Below are positions 31,026-39,717 of a stretch of DNA of 64,000 nt, piece after piece (the first letter of the stretch is position 1; every line of letters begins with the position of its first letter). Origin of the DNA: G965276765 sp965276825. GTDB taxonomy: Bacteria > Actinomycetota > Acidimicrobiia > Acidimicrobiales > Palsa-688. The notes beneath the pieces were generated by a model, which was given only the letters and a program-made list of their open reading frames with translations, was not told where the DNA came from and searched no databases. Location: NCBI GenBank assembly GCA_965276825.1, contig OZ255630.1, positions 1,922,001-1,986,000 of the forward strand, read 5' to 3'. A program made the position numbers and the translations under genes.

Positions 31026-32399
31026 ATGATGGCAGTGCAGGTTGCGGCCCCCTCCCCCCACGCCGTCCGTGAGATCGAAGTCGACGGCCCGCGGGTGGGT
31101 CTGATCGAGATCGTCGGCGTCGTCGTCGGGCTCGGCTTCGGCGCGTCGGTCGCCCTGCCGATCGCCAACCTCAGCCGCCACGCCCTCGCCGCCCGCGGCG
31201 GCTGGGCCACCCTGATCGGCAACGTCACGGCCATGGGCGGGACCTACCTCCTGGCCGTCATGGTGCTGCTCGCGGGCCGGCTCCCGCTCCTCGAGCGGGT
31301 CGTCGGCGCCGACCGCATGCTCGGGTGGCACCGGCGGCTGGCCAAGTACCCGGTCGTGCTCCTGAGCGCCCACGTCCTCGCCACCACGATCGGCTTCGCC
31401 CAGGCAGCCAGGACGGGCCTCTGGGCCGAGCTCGGCTCGTTCGTGTCGACCTTCCCCGACGTGCTCGCCGCCGTCGTCGGCTACGTGCTGCTCCTCGCCA
31501 TCGCCGTCGGCTCGATCCGGGCGGCCAGGCGGACGATGAGCTACGAGACCTGGTGGGCCATCCACCTCTACACCTACCTGGCCGTCGCCCTGTCGATGGC
31601 CCACCAGTTCGTCGACGGCACCGACCTCGTCGGCCACCGCTTCGCCCAGGTGGCCTGGACGGTCCTCTGGGTCGCCACGGCCGGCGTGGTGCTCGTCTAC
31701 CGGGTCGGCGTCCCCGTCTACCGCAACGCCCGCATGGGCCTGCGGGTCGAGCGGGTGATCGACGAGGGCCACGGGATCGTGTCGGTGGTGTGCAAGGGTC
31801 GCAACCTCCGGTTCCTCGGCGCCCAGGGAGGCCAGTTCTTCTGGTGGCGCTTCGGCGTGCGTGGCCTGTGGTGGCAGGCTCATCCGTTCTCCCTGTCGGC
31901 GACCGTGCGAGCGGACCGGGTGCGGATCACCGTGCGCTCCGTCGGCGACGCCACCTCCGCGCTGCGCAGGCTCGGGCCCGGGACCCGCGTCGTCGCCGAG
32001 GGCCCCTACGGCGCGTTCACCGCCGCCCGCCGGTCGAGCGACAAGGTCCTCCTCGTCGGCGCCGGCGTCGGCATCACTCCCATCCGGTCCCTCCTCGAGG
32101 ATCTCCCGCCGGCCGTCGACGTGACGCTCATCGCCCGGGCCCGCACCGCCGAGCACATCCTCTTCCGTGACGAGCTGACCAGCTTGATCGAGGCGCGCCA
32201 CGGCACCATGCGCCACGCCCTCGGCCGCCGTCAGTCGCTGCACTTCACCCGGGCCAACCTGGCCAGGACCGTGCCCGACGTCGCCGAGCGCGACGTGTAC
32301 GTCTGTGGCCCCGAGGCCTTCGCCGACCAGGTCGTTGCCGCGGCCGAGGCCTGCGGCGTGCCGGCCGACGCCATCCACCGCGAGCGCTTCGCGCTCTAG
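31026..32399 (+). CDS. Ferric-reductase-like membrane flavin oxidoreductase
   Basis: The 457-residue protein joins a ferric-reductase-like membrane domain (about 1-230, with histidines in MLGWHRRLAKYPVVLLSAHVL and HLYTYLAVALSMAHQF as likely haem ligands) to an FAD/NAD(P)H-binding module. FAD is bound at HPFSLSATV, NAD(P)H at KVLLVGAGVGITPIRSLLEDL, and VYVCGPEAFADQVV closes the module. It should pass electrons from NAD(P)H across the membrane. FMN-binding and ApbE genes follow directly, so the acceptor is probably the flavinylated lipobox-free protein next door. ATG at 31026 or 31029 may be the start. Confidence 0.88.
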   Translation: MMAVQVAAPSPHAVREIEVDGPRVGLIEIVGVVVGLGFGASVALPIANLSRHALAARGGWATLIGNVTAMGGTYLLAVMVLLAGRLPLLERVVGADRMLGWHRRLAKYPVVLLSAHVLATTIGFAQAARTGLWAELGSFVSTFPDVLAAVVGYVLLLAIAVGSIRAARRTMSYETWWAIHLYTYLAVALSMAHQFVDGTDLVGHRFAQVAWTVLWVATAGVVLVYRVGVPVYRNARMGLRVERVIDEGHGIVSVVCKGRNLRFLGAQGGQFFWWRFGVRGLWWQAHPFSLSATVRADRVRITVRSVGDATSALRRLGPGTRVVAEGPYGAFTAARRSSDKVLLVGAGVGITPIRSLLEDLPPAVDVTLIARARTAEHILFRDELTSLIEARHGTMRHALGRRQSLHFTRANLARTVPDVAERDVYVCGPEAFADQVVAAAEACGVPADAIHRERFAL

Positions 32400-32412
32400 A
32401 GGAGCCACCCCC

Positions 32413-32922
32413 ATGCGACGCAGCCCCTTCGTCATCGCCGGCACCCTCGCCGGCGTGGCCGGCATCCTGAGCTTCCACACCGGCCGCGGCCACCTGGTCC
32501 TCCCGACCAGCGCCGGCACCCCCACCGGGAGCTCGCCATCGACCACTTCGCCGACCACACCGGCGACCGGGTCGTCGCCCGCCGGGCCGTCGGCCGGCGG
32601 GTCGACCACGACGACCACCGCACCGGCCGCCCCTGCCGGGGGCGCCAGGACGGCCACCGGCCACGACGTGACCTACCCCTACGGCGACCTCTCGGTGTCG
32701 GTCACGGTGACCGGCACGAGGATCACGGGCGTCAAGCTCGTCACCCTCAACGACAACGACAGCCGGTCGGCCGCCATCGACCAGTACTCGACCCCGATAC
32801 TGGGCCACCAGATCCTGGCCGCCGGCAACCTGCAGATAAACGGGGTCAGCGGGGCCACCTACACCTCCCAGGCCTACGTCGACTCCGTGCAGTCGGCGCT
32901 GGACCAGCTCGGCGTCAAGTGA
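32413..32922 (+). CDS. FMN-binding domain protein, flavinylation substrate
   Basis: The 169-residue protein has an N-terminal membrane anchor or signal segment (residues 5-22), a Ser/Thr/Pro/Gly linker to about residue 75, and an FMN-binding domain (about 80-169). The motif NGVSGATYTS near residue 143 holds the S-G-A-T-x-T sequence whose last Thr receives covalent FMN from ApbE. It is placed outside the membrane by its anchor. GAGGAG precedes the ATG, and its stop overlaps the apbE start by 4 bases. It probably carries electrons from the oxidoreductase encoded upstream. Confidence 0.9.
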   Translation: MRRSPFVIAGTLAGVAGILSFHTGRGHLVLPTSAGTPTGSSPSTTSPTTPATGSSPAGPSAGGSTTTTTAPAAPAGGARTATGHDVTYPYGDLSVSVTVTGTRITGVKLVTLNDNDSRSAAIDQYSTPILGHQILAAGNLQINGVSGATYTSQAYVDSVQSALDQLGVK

Positions 32923-33764
32923 TCAGCGAGCTCCCGCGCACCTGGCGGCTCGCCCACCCGGCGATGGGCACCGTGGTGTCGATCAGCTTCTCGTCGGCCG
33001 GCCACGACGACCGCACGGCGCGGGCCCTCATCGCCGGGGCCTGCCGGCACATCGACGAGGTCGAGCGCACCTTCACCACCTGGGAGGCCGGCAGCCCCCT
33101 GTGCGCCTACCGGGCCGGCCGCCCGGTCGAGGTGGGCACCGTCGACCTCGTCGAGCACGTGCTCGAGCGCTGCGCCGAGCTGCGGGACCTCACCGGCGGC
33201 TGGTTCGACCCGTGGTCGCTCCCCGGTGGCCTCGACCCCTCCGGCTACGTGAAGGGATGGGCGGCGGGGGGCGCCCTGGCCATCCTCCGGGGTGCGGGCC
33301 CGATCGGCGCGTCGGTCGGCGCCGGCGGCGACTTCGCCACCTGCGGCCGGCCGCCCGATGGCGCCCGGTGGCGGATCGGGATCACCCATCCGTGGCGGCC
33401 CGACGCCCTCGCCGGCGTCGTGGCCGTCGACGCCGCCATCGCCACCTCCGGCAACTACGCTCGCGCCGGCCAGCTCTACGACCCCTTCACCGGACGTCTG
33501 TGCGAGGACATCCCATCGGCCACGGTCACCGGGCCCGATCCCGGCGTCGCCGACGCCTTCGCCACCGCCCTGGCCGTCGGCGGCCTGGCGGCTGCGCCCT
33601 ACGTCGACGCCGTCCCCGGCTACGAGTACCACCTCATCGGGGCGGCGGGCGACGAGCACACCAGCGCCGGCATGCTCTTCGTGGACCCCGTCTTCGTGGA
33701 CCCCGTCCTCGTCGAGCCCGCCTCCGTCGATCCCGTCGCACCGGTCTCCGCTTCGGGCGTCTGA
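32919..33764 (+). CDS. apbE: FAD:protein FMN transferase
   Basis: The 281-residue enzyme attaches FMN from FAD to threonine of FMN-binding proteins. Family features are AHPAMGTVVSISF, ERTFTTWEAGSPLCAYR, GGWFDPWSLPGGLDPSGYVKGWA, GASVGAGGDFATCG and AIATSGNYARAGQLYDPFTG. The protein is shorter than typical ApbE, with no signal peptide. The C-terminal tail repeats VDPV and related VEPA/VDPVAP units, which looks like recent expansion. Its immediate upstream partner carries the target motif, so substrate and modifying enzyme are coupled. Confidence 0.92.
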   Translation: MISELPRTWRLAHPAMGTVVSISFSSAGHDDRTARALIAGACRHIDEVERTFTTWEAGSPLCAYRAGRPVEVGTVDLVEHVLERCAELRDLTGGWFDPWSLPGGLDPSGYVKGWAAGGALAILRGAGPIGASVGAGGDFATCGRPPDGARWRIGITHPWRPDALAGVVAVDAAIATSGNYARAGQLYDPFTGRLCEDIPSATVTGPDPGVADAFATALAVGGLAAAPYVDAVPGYEYHLIGAAGDEHTSAGMLFVDPVFVDPVLVEPASVDPVAPVSASGV

Positions 33765-33765
33765 G

Positions 33766-33783
33766 CCCTCGCCAGTGCGAGGG
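33766..33783. terminator. Hairpin between convergent apbE and yihY-like genes
   Basis: CCCTCGC and GCGAGGG form a 7-bp stem with a CAGT loop, 1 base after the apbE stop and just before the stop of the convergent gene. It likely ends transcripts from both sides. Confidence 0.6.
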
Positions 33784-33790
33784 TCCTCGT

Positions 33791-34810
33791 CTACGGATCG
33801 AGTTGCGGTTGGCGGTCGTCGTCGCCGGGCTGGCGGGCGTCGGCCGCGGCCTCGTCGAGCGCCGCGCTCCCGAACCCGACCCCGACCCGCTGGTCCTCCC
33901 GGCGACGCTCCTCGTGGGCCAGGTCGTGCCACACCTGCTCGTCAGCCGACGTCGGGTCGCCGACCAGGAAGTTGCGCGGGTAGAGGCGCCGCTCGAGGAC
34001 GGGATTGGTCTCCGCGGCGTACACGCTGAGCTTGGACAGCAGGAGCAGGAAGGTGACCACGCCGATGACCGACCCGAAGGTCCCGTAGGTGTTGGATGCG
34101 TTCTTGAGCTGATGCTCGACCAGGCCCGTTCCGATGGTGATCAGGGCGGTGAAGGCCACGCCGCCGATCACCGCGCCAGGTCGCAGTGACCTCGTGGTCA
34201 CGACCTTCGGCGTCAGCACCCGGAACGAGAGCAGGTAGGCGCCGATGTTGAAGGCGAGGAGGGCGATGATCACCGGGATCCTGAGCCCCCATGGCTGCCC
34301 CTTGCCGGTGGCGTAGCCGGCGACCAGCGCATTGATGAGAAAGGTGAGCCCGATGGTGGCCAGCCCGAGCAGGCTGCGCTCGAGGCGCGGGAGGAAGCCG
34401 GGGAGATCGACCTTGGGGATGTTCCACACGGCGGACATGGTCTGCTCGGCGGTCTGGGTGACGCCCTGGGCGCCGTAGGCCAGACCGAGGACACCGACGA
34501 CCAGGCCGACGATGCTGCCGTGCAACGTCTTGCCACCCTTGCTGACCTGGAGGCTCGAGCCGATGATCGGGAAGTGGTGCAGCGTGTCGACCAGGCCGGT
34601 GCCGAGTGACTTCTCGCCGATGTAGCCAAAGACCGTGACCACGACGAGCAGCAGCGGGAAGATGGCCGTGAAGCCGTACCAGCCCAGGCCCACCACCCAG
34701 AGGTTGGCGTTGTCGTCGCCGAACTTCTGCTGCACGCCCCACACCGCCCCGGGCGCGTGGTGCCTGCGCTGCCAGCGGTCCACGGACCTGAGGAGAGCCA
34801 TGATGCCCAT
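33791..34810 (-). CDS. YihY/BrkB family inner membrane protein
   Basis: The 339-residue protein has six hydrophobic segments and the family pattern: NLWVVGLGWYGFTAIFPLLL in TM1, LGLAYGAQGVTQTAEQTMSAVWNIP, LPGFLPRLERSLLGLATIGL, LLAFNIGAYLLSFRVLTP and YGTFGSVIGVVTFLLLLSKLSVYAAETNPV. Its C-terminal tail is hydrophilic and acidic. Family function is unsettled; virulence factor BrkB and predicted transporters are members. It is the first of two YihY-type proteins in this window (the other is at 55.5 kb). The start ATG has AAAGAG upstream. Confidence 0.88.
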   Translation of the reverse strand: MGIMALLRSVDRWQRRHHAPGAVWGVQQKFGDDNANLWVVGLGWYGFTAIFPLLLVVVTVFGYIGEKSLGTGLVDTLHHFPIIGSSLQVSKGGKTLHGSIVGLVVGVLGLAYGAQGVTQTAEQTMSAVWNIPKVDLPGFLPRLERSLLGLATIGLTFLINALVAGYATGKGQPWGLRIPVIIALLAFNIGAYLLSFRVLTPKVVTTRSLRPGAVIGGVAFTALITIGTGLVEHQLKNASNTYGTFGSVIGVVTFLLLLSKLSVYAAETNPVLERRLYPRNFLVGDPTSADEQVWHDLAHEERRREDQRVGVGFGSAALDEAAADARQPGDDDRQPQLDP

Positions 34811-34865
34811 CGGTGGTCTCTTTCCCCGCGGCGGGGATCACAACCACGTTCTCCCCTCCGACCCC

Positions 34866-35735
34866 TCAGCACCCCCCGAGGGGCGAGGGGTAGCCGGTGC
34901 CGATGGCCGGCTCGTCGACCACACCCACGCCGACGGGCGGCATGACCGTCCCGAGGTGCACGACGTACCAGTAGCCGCGCCACGAGATCAGCGAGGCGAT
35001 GCCGACGGAGCGCTCCTGGCCTCGGACCTCGTAGACGAGGCGCGCCCCGGGGGCGTGCCAGTAGCCGACCTGGTTGTAGCAGGACCCCGGCGGGATCCAG
35101 CCGATGTCGTCGGCCGGCGGCATGATCACGGTGACATACGTTGCGGCTGACGCATCCGTGCCGAGCTGGCGGTGGGCGGCAGCGATGTCGAGGTCGAAGT
35201 GCTCGACCAGTCGGTACCGCCAGTCGCTGGCGTCGTCGGGGAGCGTCTTCAGCTGGAGGTAGGCGGCCTGGGGGAAGAAGGCCGGCGCGGCGAGGGAGAC
35301 GTCACCGGTCCTGATCGCCTGCCAGGTGGCGCGCATCTCGGCGTCGAACGCCGCCGCGGTCGCCGACGGCTGCGCCGCCGTCTGGGCCAGGGCCCCGTTG
35401 CCCGCAGGGGGAAGGGCCGCCATCTGGCCGGCGGTCGGGGGTCGCGGCCGGGGGCGGGAGCCGGCGCGGTCGCGGGTCGACGAGGTGCGGGCGCCGGCCT
35501 GGTCTCGGGTCGGCGAGGTGTGGGGGGCGCGTGCGGCCGCCGCACCCGTCGATCGTGCGGGACCCGACGCGTCCGGGTGACCCGGGTGGTGCGCCACGAT
35601 GACCACGACCGTCGCGGTGATCACCGCCAGGATCGCCGGGCCCCGCCACAGGCGCCGACGCCTTCGTCGACGGGCGGCGAGGCGCGACCGGTCGAGCGGG
35701 CCGTCGCGGCGAGGCGGCCCGGCTCGCTCCGACAC
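34866..35735 (-). CDS. Membrane-anchored protein of unknown function
   Basis: The 289-residue protein has an Arg-rich cytoplasmic N-terminus, one TM anchor (about residues 32-50), a low-complexity Ala/Arg/Pro linker to about 110 and an extracytoplasmic domain. The domain contains DAEMRATWQAIRTGDVSLAAPAFFP, AYLQLKTLPDDASDWRYRLV, IGWIPPGSCYNQVGYWHAPG and SLISWRGYWYVVHLG, which resembles an actinobacterial family with no assigned function. It follows pepA by 10 bases and is probably the last gene of the ABC-F/PduO/PepA operon. The GTG start is chosen by context only. Confidence 0.7.
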   Translation of the reverse strand: MSERAGPPRRDGPLDRSRLAARRRRRRRLWRGPAILAVITATVVVIVAHHPGHPDASGPARSTGAAAARAPHTSPTRDQAGARTSSTRDRAGSRPRPRPPTAGQMAALPPAGNGALAQTAAQPSATAAAFDAEMRATWQAIRTGDVSLAAPAFFPQAAYLQLKTLPDDASDWRYRLVEHFDLDIAAAHRQLGTDASAATYVTVIMPPADDIGWIPPGSCYNQVGYWHAPGARLVYEVRGQERSVGIASLISWRGYWYVVHLGTVMPPVGVGVVDEPAIGTGYPSPLGGC

Positions 35736-35745
35736 GGCCCTGGGC

Positions 35746-37167
35746 TCAGAAGGCGCGGATCAGCTCGAGCAGGGTGCGGGCGCCCCATCCCGTGCCGCCA
35801 CGCGACAGCCAGCCCTCGTTGGCCTCCGACCAGCTCGGCGCGGCGATGTCGAGGTGGGCCCAGCGGGCCGACCCGACGAAGTCCTGGAGGAAGAGCCCGG
35901 CGATGATGGTCCCGGCCGCGCCGTTGGTGGAGATGTTCTTGATGTCGGCCACGTCCGAGTCGAGCTGCTTGCGGTAGGCCTTGACCAGCGGCAGGCGCCA
36001 CGCCGGCTCGCCGGCGCGCTCGCCGGCGGCGACGATCGAGGCCACCAGGTCGTCGTCGTTGCCGAGCACGGCGGCCACGCCGCCCCCGAGGGCGACGCGC
36101 TGCGCGCCGGTGAGGGTGGCGATGTCCACGACCGCGTCCGGGCCCTCCTCGACGGCGAGGGCGAGGGCGTCGGCGAGGACCAGGCGACCCTCGGCGTCGG
36201 TGTTGAGCACCTCGATGCTGGTGCCGTTGCGGGCGATCAGCACGTCGCCGGGGTGGATGGCCGTGCCGCTCGGCATGTTCTCGGTGGCGGCGATCCAGCC
36301 GACCACGCGGACGCCGAGGCCGAGCTCCCCCGCGGCCGCCACTGCGGCGAGGACGGCGGCCGCGCCACCCATGTCGTCCTTCATCGTCATCATCCCGGTG
36401 CCGGTCTTGAGCGACAGACCACCGGAGTCGAAGGTGATGCCCTTGCCGACCAGAGCCACGGTGCGGGTCGCGCCCGGTGGCTCCCAGGCCACCCGGATGA
36501 GCCGCGGCGGCTCGGCCGATCCCGCAGCCACGCCGGCGAGACCACCGAGGCGCTCGGCGCCGATCCGCTCGGCGTCCCACACGTCGACGTGGAGGCCGGC
36601 GGCCGCGCCGATCTCCCTGGCGATCTCGCCGAGGCGGGTCGGGGTCATCTGCAGGGCCGGCTCGTTGACCCAGTCCCTGGCCCTGGCGGTGGCATGGGCG
36701 GCCACCGAGCCGCGCCGGACGGCGTCGGCGTCGGCGCCGACCACCACCGCCTCGGCCAGGTCGTGGGTGGACGGCTTGGTCTTCGCCCCGGCGAAGCGGT
36801 AGGCCCCGAGGGCGATCCCCTCGACCACGGCGGCGGCGAGGTCGGGCCGGTCCGTGGCGGTCATCAGGGTGGTGGCCAGCCGGGAGACCGTGGAGGCCAG
36901 GCGGCCCAACGCCGCGCCCGCGGCCCGTAGGGCGTCGGCGTCGAGCTCGTCGCGGGGACCGACGCCGAGGGCCACGACGGTGCGCCCGTCGTCACCGGGG
37001 ACGGGCAGCGCCTGGCCGGGCTGGCCCTCGAACCCGGCCCTACGGGCGAAGGCCGCGTCCAGGGAGGCGCCGGCCCCGTCGGGCACGGTCAGGTCGGCCC
37101 ACACGGGCACCCCGAGGACCTCGGCCTCGTCGGGGACGGCGTCGGCGGCGGTGAACGAGACGGGCAT
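35746..37167 (-). CDS. pepA: Leucyl aminopeptidase (M17)
   Basis: The 473-residue cytosolic metallo-aminopeptidase removes N-terminal residues from peptides. The catalytic domain has ALVGKGITFDSGGLSLKTG with the metal-binding Lys and Asp, MTMKDDMGGAAAVLA, the signature NTDAEGRLVLADAL and IATLTGAQ. The C-terminal helix region ends in ARTLLELIRAF. Length is normal. The ATG overlaps the stop of the adenosyltransferase gene by one base and has GAGGAAGG upstream. Confidence 0.94.
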   Translation of the reverse strand: MPVSFTAADAVPDEAEVLGVPVWADLTVPDGAGASLDAAFARRAGFEGQPGQALPVPGDDGRTVVALGVGPRDELDADALRAAGAALGRLASTVSRLATTLMTATDRPDLAAAVVEGIALGAYRFAGAKTKPSTHDLAEAVVVGADADAVRRGSVAAHATARARDWVNEPALQMTPTRLGEIAREIGAAAGLHVDVWDAERIGAERLGGLAGVAAGSAEPPRLIRVAWEPPGATRTVALVGKGITFDSGGLSLKTGTGMMTMKDDMGGAAAVLAAVAAAGELGLGVRVVGWIAATENMPSGTAIHPGDVLIARNGTSIEVLNTDAEGRLVLADALALAVEEGPDAVVDIATLTGAQRVALGGGVAAVLGNDDDLVASIVAAGERAGEPAWRLPLVKAYRKQLDSDVADIKNISTNGAAGTIIAGLFLQDFVGSARWAHLDIAAPSWSEANEGWLSRGGTGWGARTLLELIRAF

Positions 37168-37754
37168 CAGGGTCCTTCCTCTTGCTGGACGGGGGGCGGC
37201 GGCGTGGCCTGCCGGGAGAGCAGCGAGTCGCCCTGCTCCTGCCAGCGGGCCATGGTCCACACGAGGTCGCTCAGACGGTTGAGGTAGGAGGCGACGAGCG
37301 ACTCGGCCCACCCGTCACCGACCTGGGCGGCGACGACGCGCCGCTCGGCCCTGCGAACGACCGTGCGGGCCACGTCGAGCAGGGCGGCGACCCGGTCGTG
37401 GCCGGGGATCACGAAGTCGGTGATGGGCGCGAACCGCCCGCTCAGCGCGTCGATCCGCTCCTCGATGGCGGCCACCATCGGGGCGGTCACCAGGCTGGTG
37501 CCGGCGGTCAGCTTCGACCGGTTGGCCGGCGCAGTGGCCATCTCGGCCATGACCACGTACAGCTCCCGCTCGACGCCGACGAGGACGGCGTCGAGCTCCG
37601 AGCCCCTGGCCACCTCGGCCCGCACGGCGCCGAGCGCGGCCTGCGCCTCGTCCACCGCTCCGTTGGCCTCGATCACCGGGGACGTCTTGGCGACCCGGCC
37701 GCCGTAGAGCAGACCCGTCGTGCCGTCGTCGCCTTTGCGCGTGTAGATCTTCAT
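37167..37754 (-). CDS. Cob(I)alamin adenosyltransferase, PduO type
   Basis: The 195-residue enzyme adenosylates cobalamin to make the coenzyme B12 form. The N-terminus MKIYTRKGDDGTTGLLYGGRV is the PduO signature that binds ATP. The C-terminal part has DFVIPGHDRVAALLDVARTVVRRAERRV and the helix SYLNRLSDLVWTMARWQEQ, including the conserved Arg and Asn residues. A short Pro/Gln tail follows. It overlaps the ABC-F gene by 4 bases. The presence of cobalamin-dependent MetH elsewhere in this window shows that the organism uses cobalamins. Confidence 0.93.
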   Translation of the reverse strand: MKIYTRKGDDGTTGLLYGGRVAKTSPVIEANGAVDEAQAALGAVRAEVARGSELDAVLVGVERELYVVMAEMATAPANRSKLTAGTSLVTAPMVAAIEERIDALSGRFAPITDFVIPGHDRVAALLDVARTVVRRAERRVVAAQVGDGWAESLVASYLNRLSDLVWTMARWQEQGDSLLSRQATPPPPVQQEEGP

Positions 37755-39400
37755 CGGCCATCAGACTCTACGGGCTCGTCGCCGACGATGGCACCCCCCT
37801 CGACGGTGAGGGTCCGGTCGAAGGCCACCGATTCGAGCAGCCACCGGTCGTGGGTGACGACCAGCAGGGTCCCGGCAAACGACCCGAGCGCCGCCTCCAA
37901 CTGCTCGATGGCGGGCAGATCCAGGTGATTGGTCGGCTCGTCGAGGATCAGGCAGTTGGTGCCCGCGACCATGAGGGCGGCGAGCTGGGCCCGGGTGCGC
38001 TCCCCCGGTGACAGCCCCCCGACACGGCGCCCGACCTGGTCGGCGCCGAGGCCGAACTTGGCGAGCGTCGACCTGGCCTCCTCGACGAGCACACCGGTCC
38101 CGCCGGCGAAGGCGTCGACCAGTGGCCGGTCACCGACGAGTCCGACCCTGGCCTGGTCGAGCACCCCGAAGCGCACCGACGGGCCCACCCACCGGGTCCC
38201 GGCGTCGAGGGGGCGGGTCCCGAGGACGGCGGCGAGCAGCGTGGACTTGCCGCCGCCGTTCGGCCCGGTCACCGCGACCCGCTGCGCCCAACCCACCTCG
38301 ACGTCGACCGGACCGAGACGCCAGCCGCCCCTGCGGACCTCGGCGCCGGCCAGGCGGGCGACCACGTCCCCGCTGCGGGCTGTCGGGGACAGGTCGAGGT
38401 GGAGCTGCCAGCCTTCCCACGGCTTGTAGGCGGTCCCGAGCCGGTCGAGGGCGCGCTCGGAGATCCGCACCTTGGACGCCTGCTTCTCGGTGCGGTTGAC
38501 GCGGAAGTCGCGCTGGGCCTTGTCGTTGTCCCTGGGCTTGCGGACCTCCTTGCGCCTGCCTTCCTCCGACCAGGTCCGCTGCGAGCGGATGCGGGCCCTG
38601 AGCCGGTCGCGCTCCGCGCGCCACGCCTCGTAGGCCGCGCCGGCCTGGGCCCGCCCGAGGGAGCGCCGGTCGACGAAGTCGCTCCAGTTGCCGGCGTACT
38701 CGGTGGCGCGGTGGGTGTGCTCCTCGATCTCGAGGATGCGCGTCGCCGCCCGGTCGAGGAAGGCACGGTCGTGGGAGACGGCGATCACCGCGCCGGCGAA
38801 CGCGCTCAGGGCCCCCTCGAGCAGCGCCAGGCCGGCGAAATCGAGGTCGTTGGTCGGCTCGTCGAGGAGGAGCGCGTCGACACGGATCAGGAGGATGGCC
38901 GCCAGGCGCGCCCTGGCCGACTGGCCGCCCGACAGCTCGGCGACGGGCAGGGCGAGGCGGTCGGCGTCGAGTCCGACGTCGTGGGCGACGGTCGCCGCCC
39001 TGGCGGTGAAGTCGTCGCCGCCGAGGGCGAGGAAGCGGTCGAGGGCGTCGGAGTAGGCGTCCACCGCCGATGGGTCCCCGGCCAGTCTGGCCGTCTCCCC
39101 GTCGAGGGTGGCCCCGGCGTCGGCCACCCCGGTCCTCCTGGCCAGGTAGTCGACGAGGGTCTCGCCGGGAGCGGCGTCGGCCTCCTGGGGGAGGTAGCCC
39201 ACCTGCAGCGACGCCGGCGCCCGCTCGACGCGCCCCTCGTCCGGGTCCTCGAGGCCGGCGAGGACGCGCAGCAGCGTGGACTTTCCGATCCCGTTGGGCC
39301 CGACGACGCCGAGGCGTGCGCCGGCGCCGACCGACAGCGAGACGTCCTGCAGGACCGGCTGACCGCCCCGGCCGACGGACACGTGGTGGGCGGACAGCAC
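37751..39400 (-). CDS. ABC-F type ATPase (ribosome-associated)
   Basis: The 549-residue protein has two ABC domains and no membrane segments, as in the ABC-F family of translation and antibiotic-resistance factors. Domain 1 has VGPNGIGKSTLLRVL, AELSGGQSARARLAAIL and ALLLDEPTNDLDFAGL. The basic interdomain linker is seen around RSQRTWSEEGRRKEVRKPRD. Domain 2 has VTGPNGGGKSTLLAAVLG, GGLSPGERTRAQLAALM and CLILDEPTNHLDLPAI. The GTG at 39400 directly follows a leaderless-type TAGCGT box. It heads an operon with pduO-type, pepA and an anchored protein. Confidence 0.92.
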   Translation of the reverse strand: MLSAHHVSVGRGGQPVLQDVSLSVGAGARLGVVGPNGIGKSTLLRVLAGLEDPDEGRVERAPASLQVGYLPQEADAAPGETLVDYLARRTGVADAGATLDGETARLAGDPSAVDAYSDALDRFLALGGDDFTARAATVAHDVGLDADRLALPVAELSGGQSARARLAAILLIRVDALLLDEPTNDLDFAGLALLEGALSAFAGAVIAVSHDRAFLDRAATRILEIEEHTHRATEYAGNWSDFVDRRSLGRAQAGAAYEAWRAERDRLRARIRSQRTWSEEGRRKEVRKPRDNDKAQRDFRVNRTEKQASKVRISERALDRLGTAYKPWEGWQLHLDLSPTARSGDVVARLAGAEVRRGGWRLGPVDVEVGWAQRVAVTGPNGGGKSTLLAAVLGTRPLDAGTRWVGPSVRFGVLDQARVGLVGDRPLVDAFAGGTGVLVEEARSTLAKFGLGADQVGRRVGGLSPGERTRAQLAALMVAGTNCLILDEPTNHLDLPAIEQLEAALGSFAGTLLVVTHDRWLLESVAFDRTLTVEGGAIVGDEPVESDGR

Positions 39401-39408
39401 AGGGCGGC

Positions 39409-39414
39409 ACGCTA
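39409..39414 (-). promoter_or_regulatory. -10 box of the ABC-F operon (leaderless)
   Basis: TAGCGT on the minus strand ends 8 bases before the GTG start at 39400, with no ribosome binding site between. Confidence 0.5.
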
Positions 39415-39611
39415 GGCCGTGGCCCCGGCCGGCTCCGCCGATTTCCCGCCCCCCCGGCGAGGCTCCCGCCCCGGTGACGCCGCGGTGACGCCGGGGAGCG
39501 GACCGGAGCGCCTTCTCCGGGCACCTGACAGGTTCTCGGCGTTCCGCGGTCACCAACTCGCGCCCGGCGCGGTCTACCGTCCGCAGACCGGCCGGAAGCG
39601 GCCGCAGACCC

Positions 39612-39678
39612 ACGCGGCCGCACACCGACGCGGCCGCACACCGACGCCCGGCGGCGCCCGCGCCCGCGCCCGCGCCCG
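39612..39678. repeat. Short tandem repeats in a 300-base intergenic region
   Basis: Two exact 16-bp copies of ACGCGGCCGCACACCG (39612-39627 and 39628-39643) are followed by about four CGCCCG units (to 39678). The surrounding 39415-39705 between the divergent ABC-F and acetyltransferase genes has no gene that I can support. Confidence 0.7.
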
Positions 39679-39705
39679 ACGGCCGGCGCCAGGGACGCCG
39701 GCGGG

Positions 39706-39711
39706 TACCGT
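39706..39711 (+). promoter_or_regulatory. -10 box of the GNAT gene (leaderless)
   Basis: TACCGT ends 6 bases before the GTG start at 39718. Confidence 0.45.
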
Positions 39712-39717
39712 GCGCAG

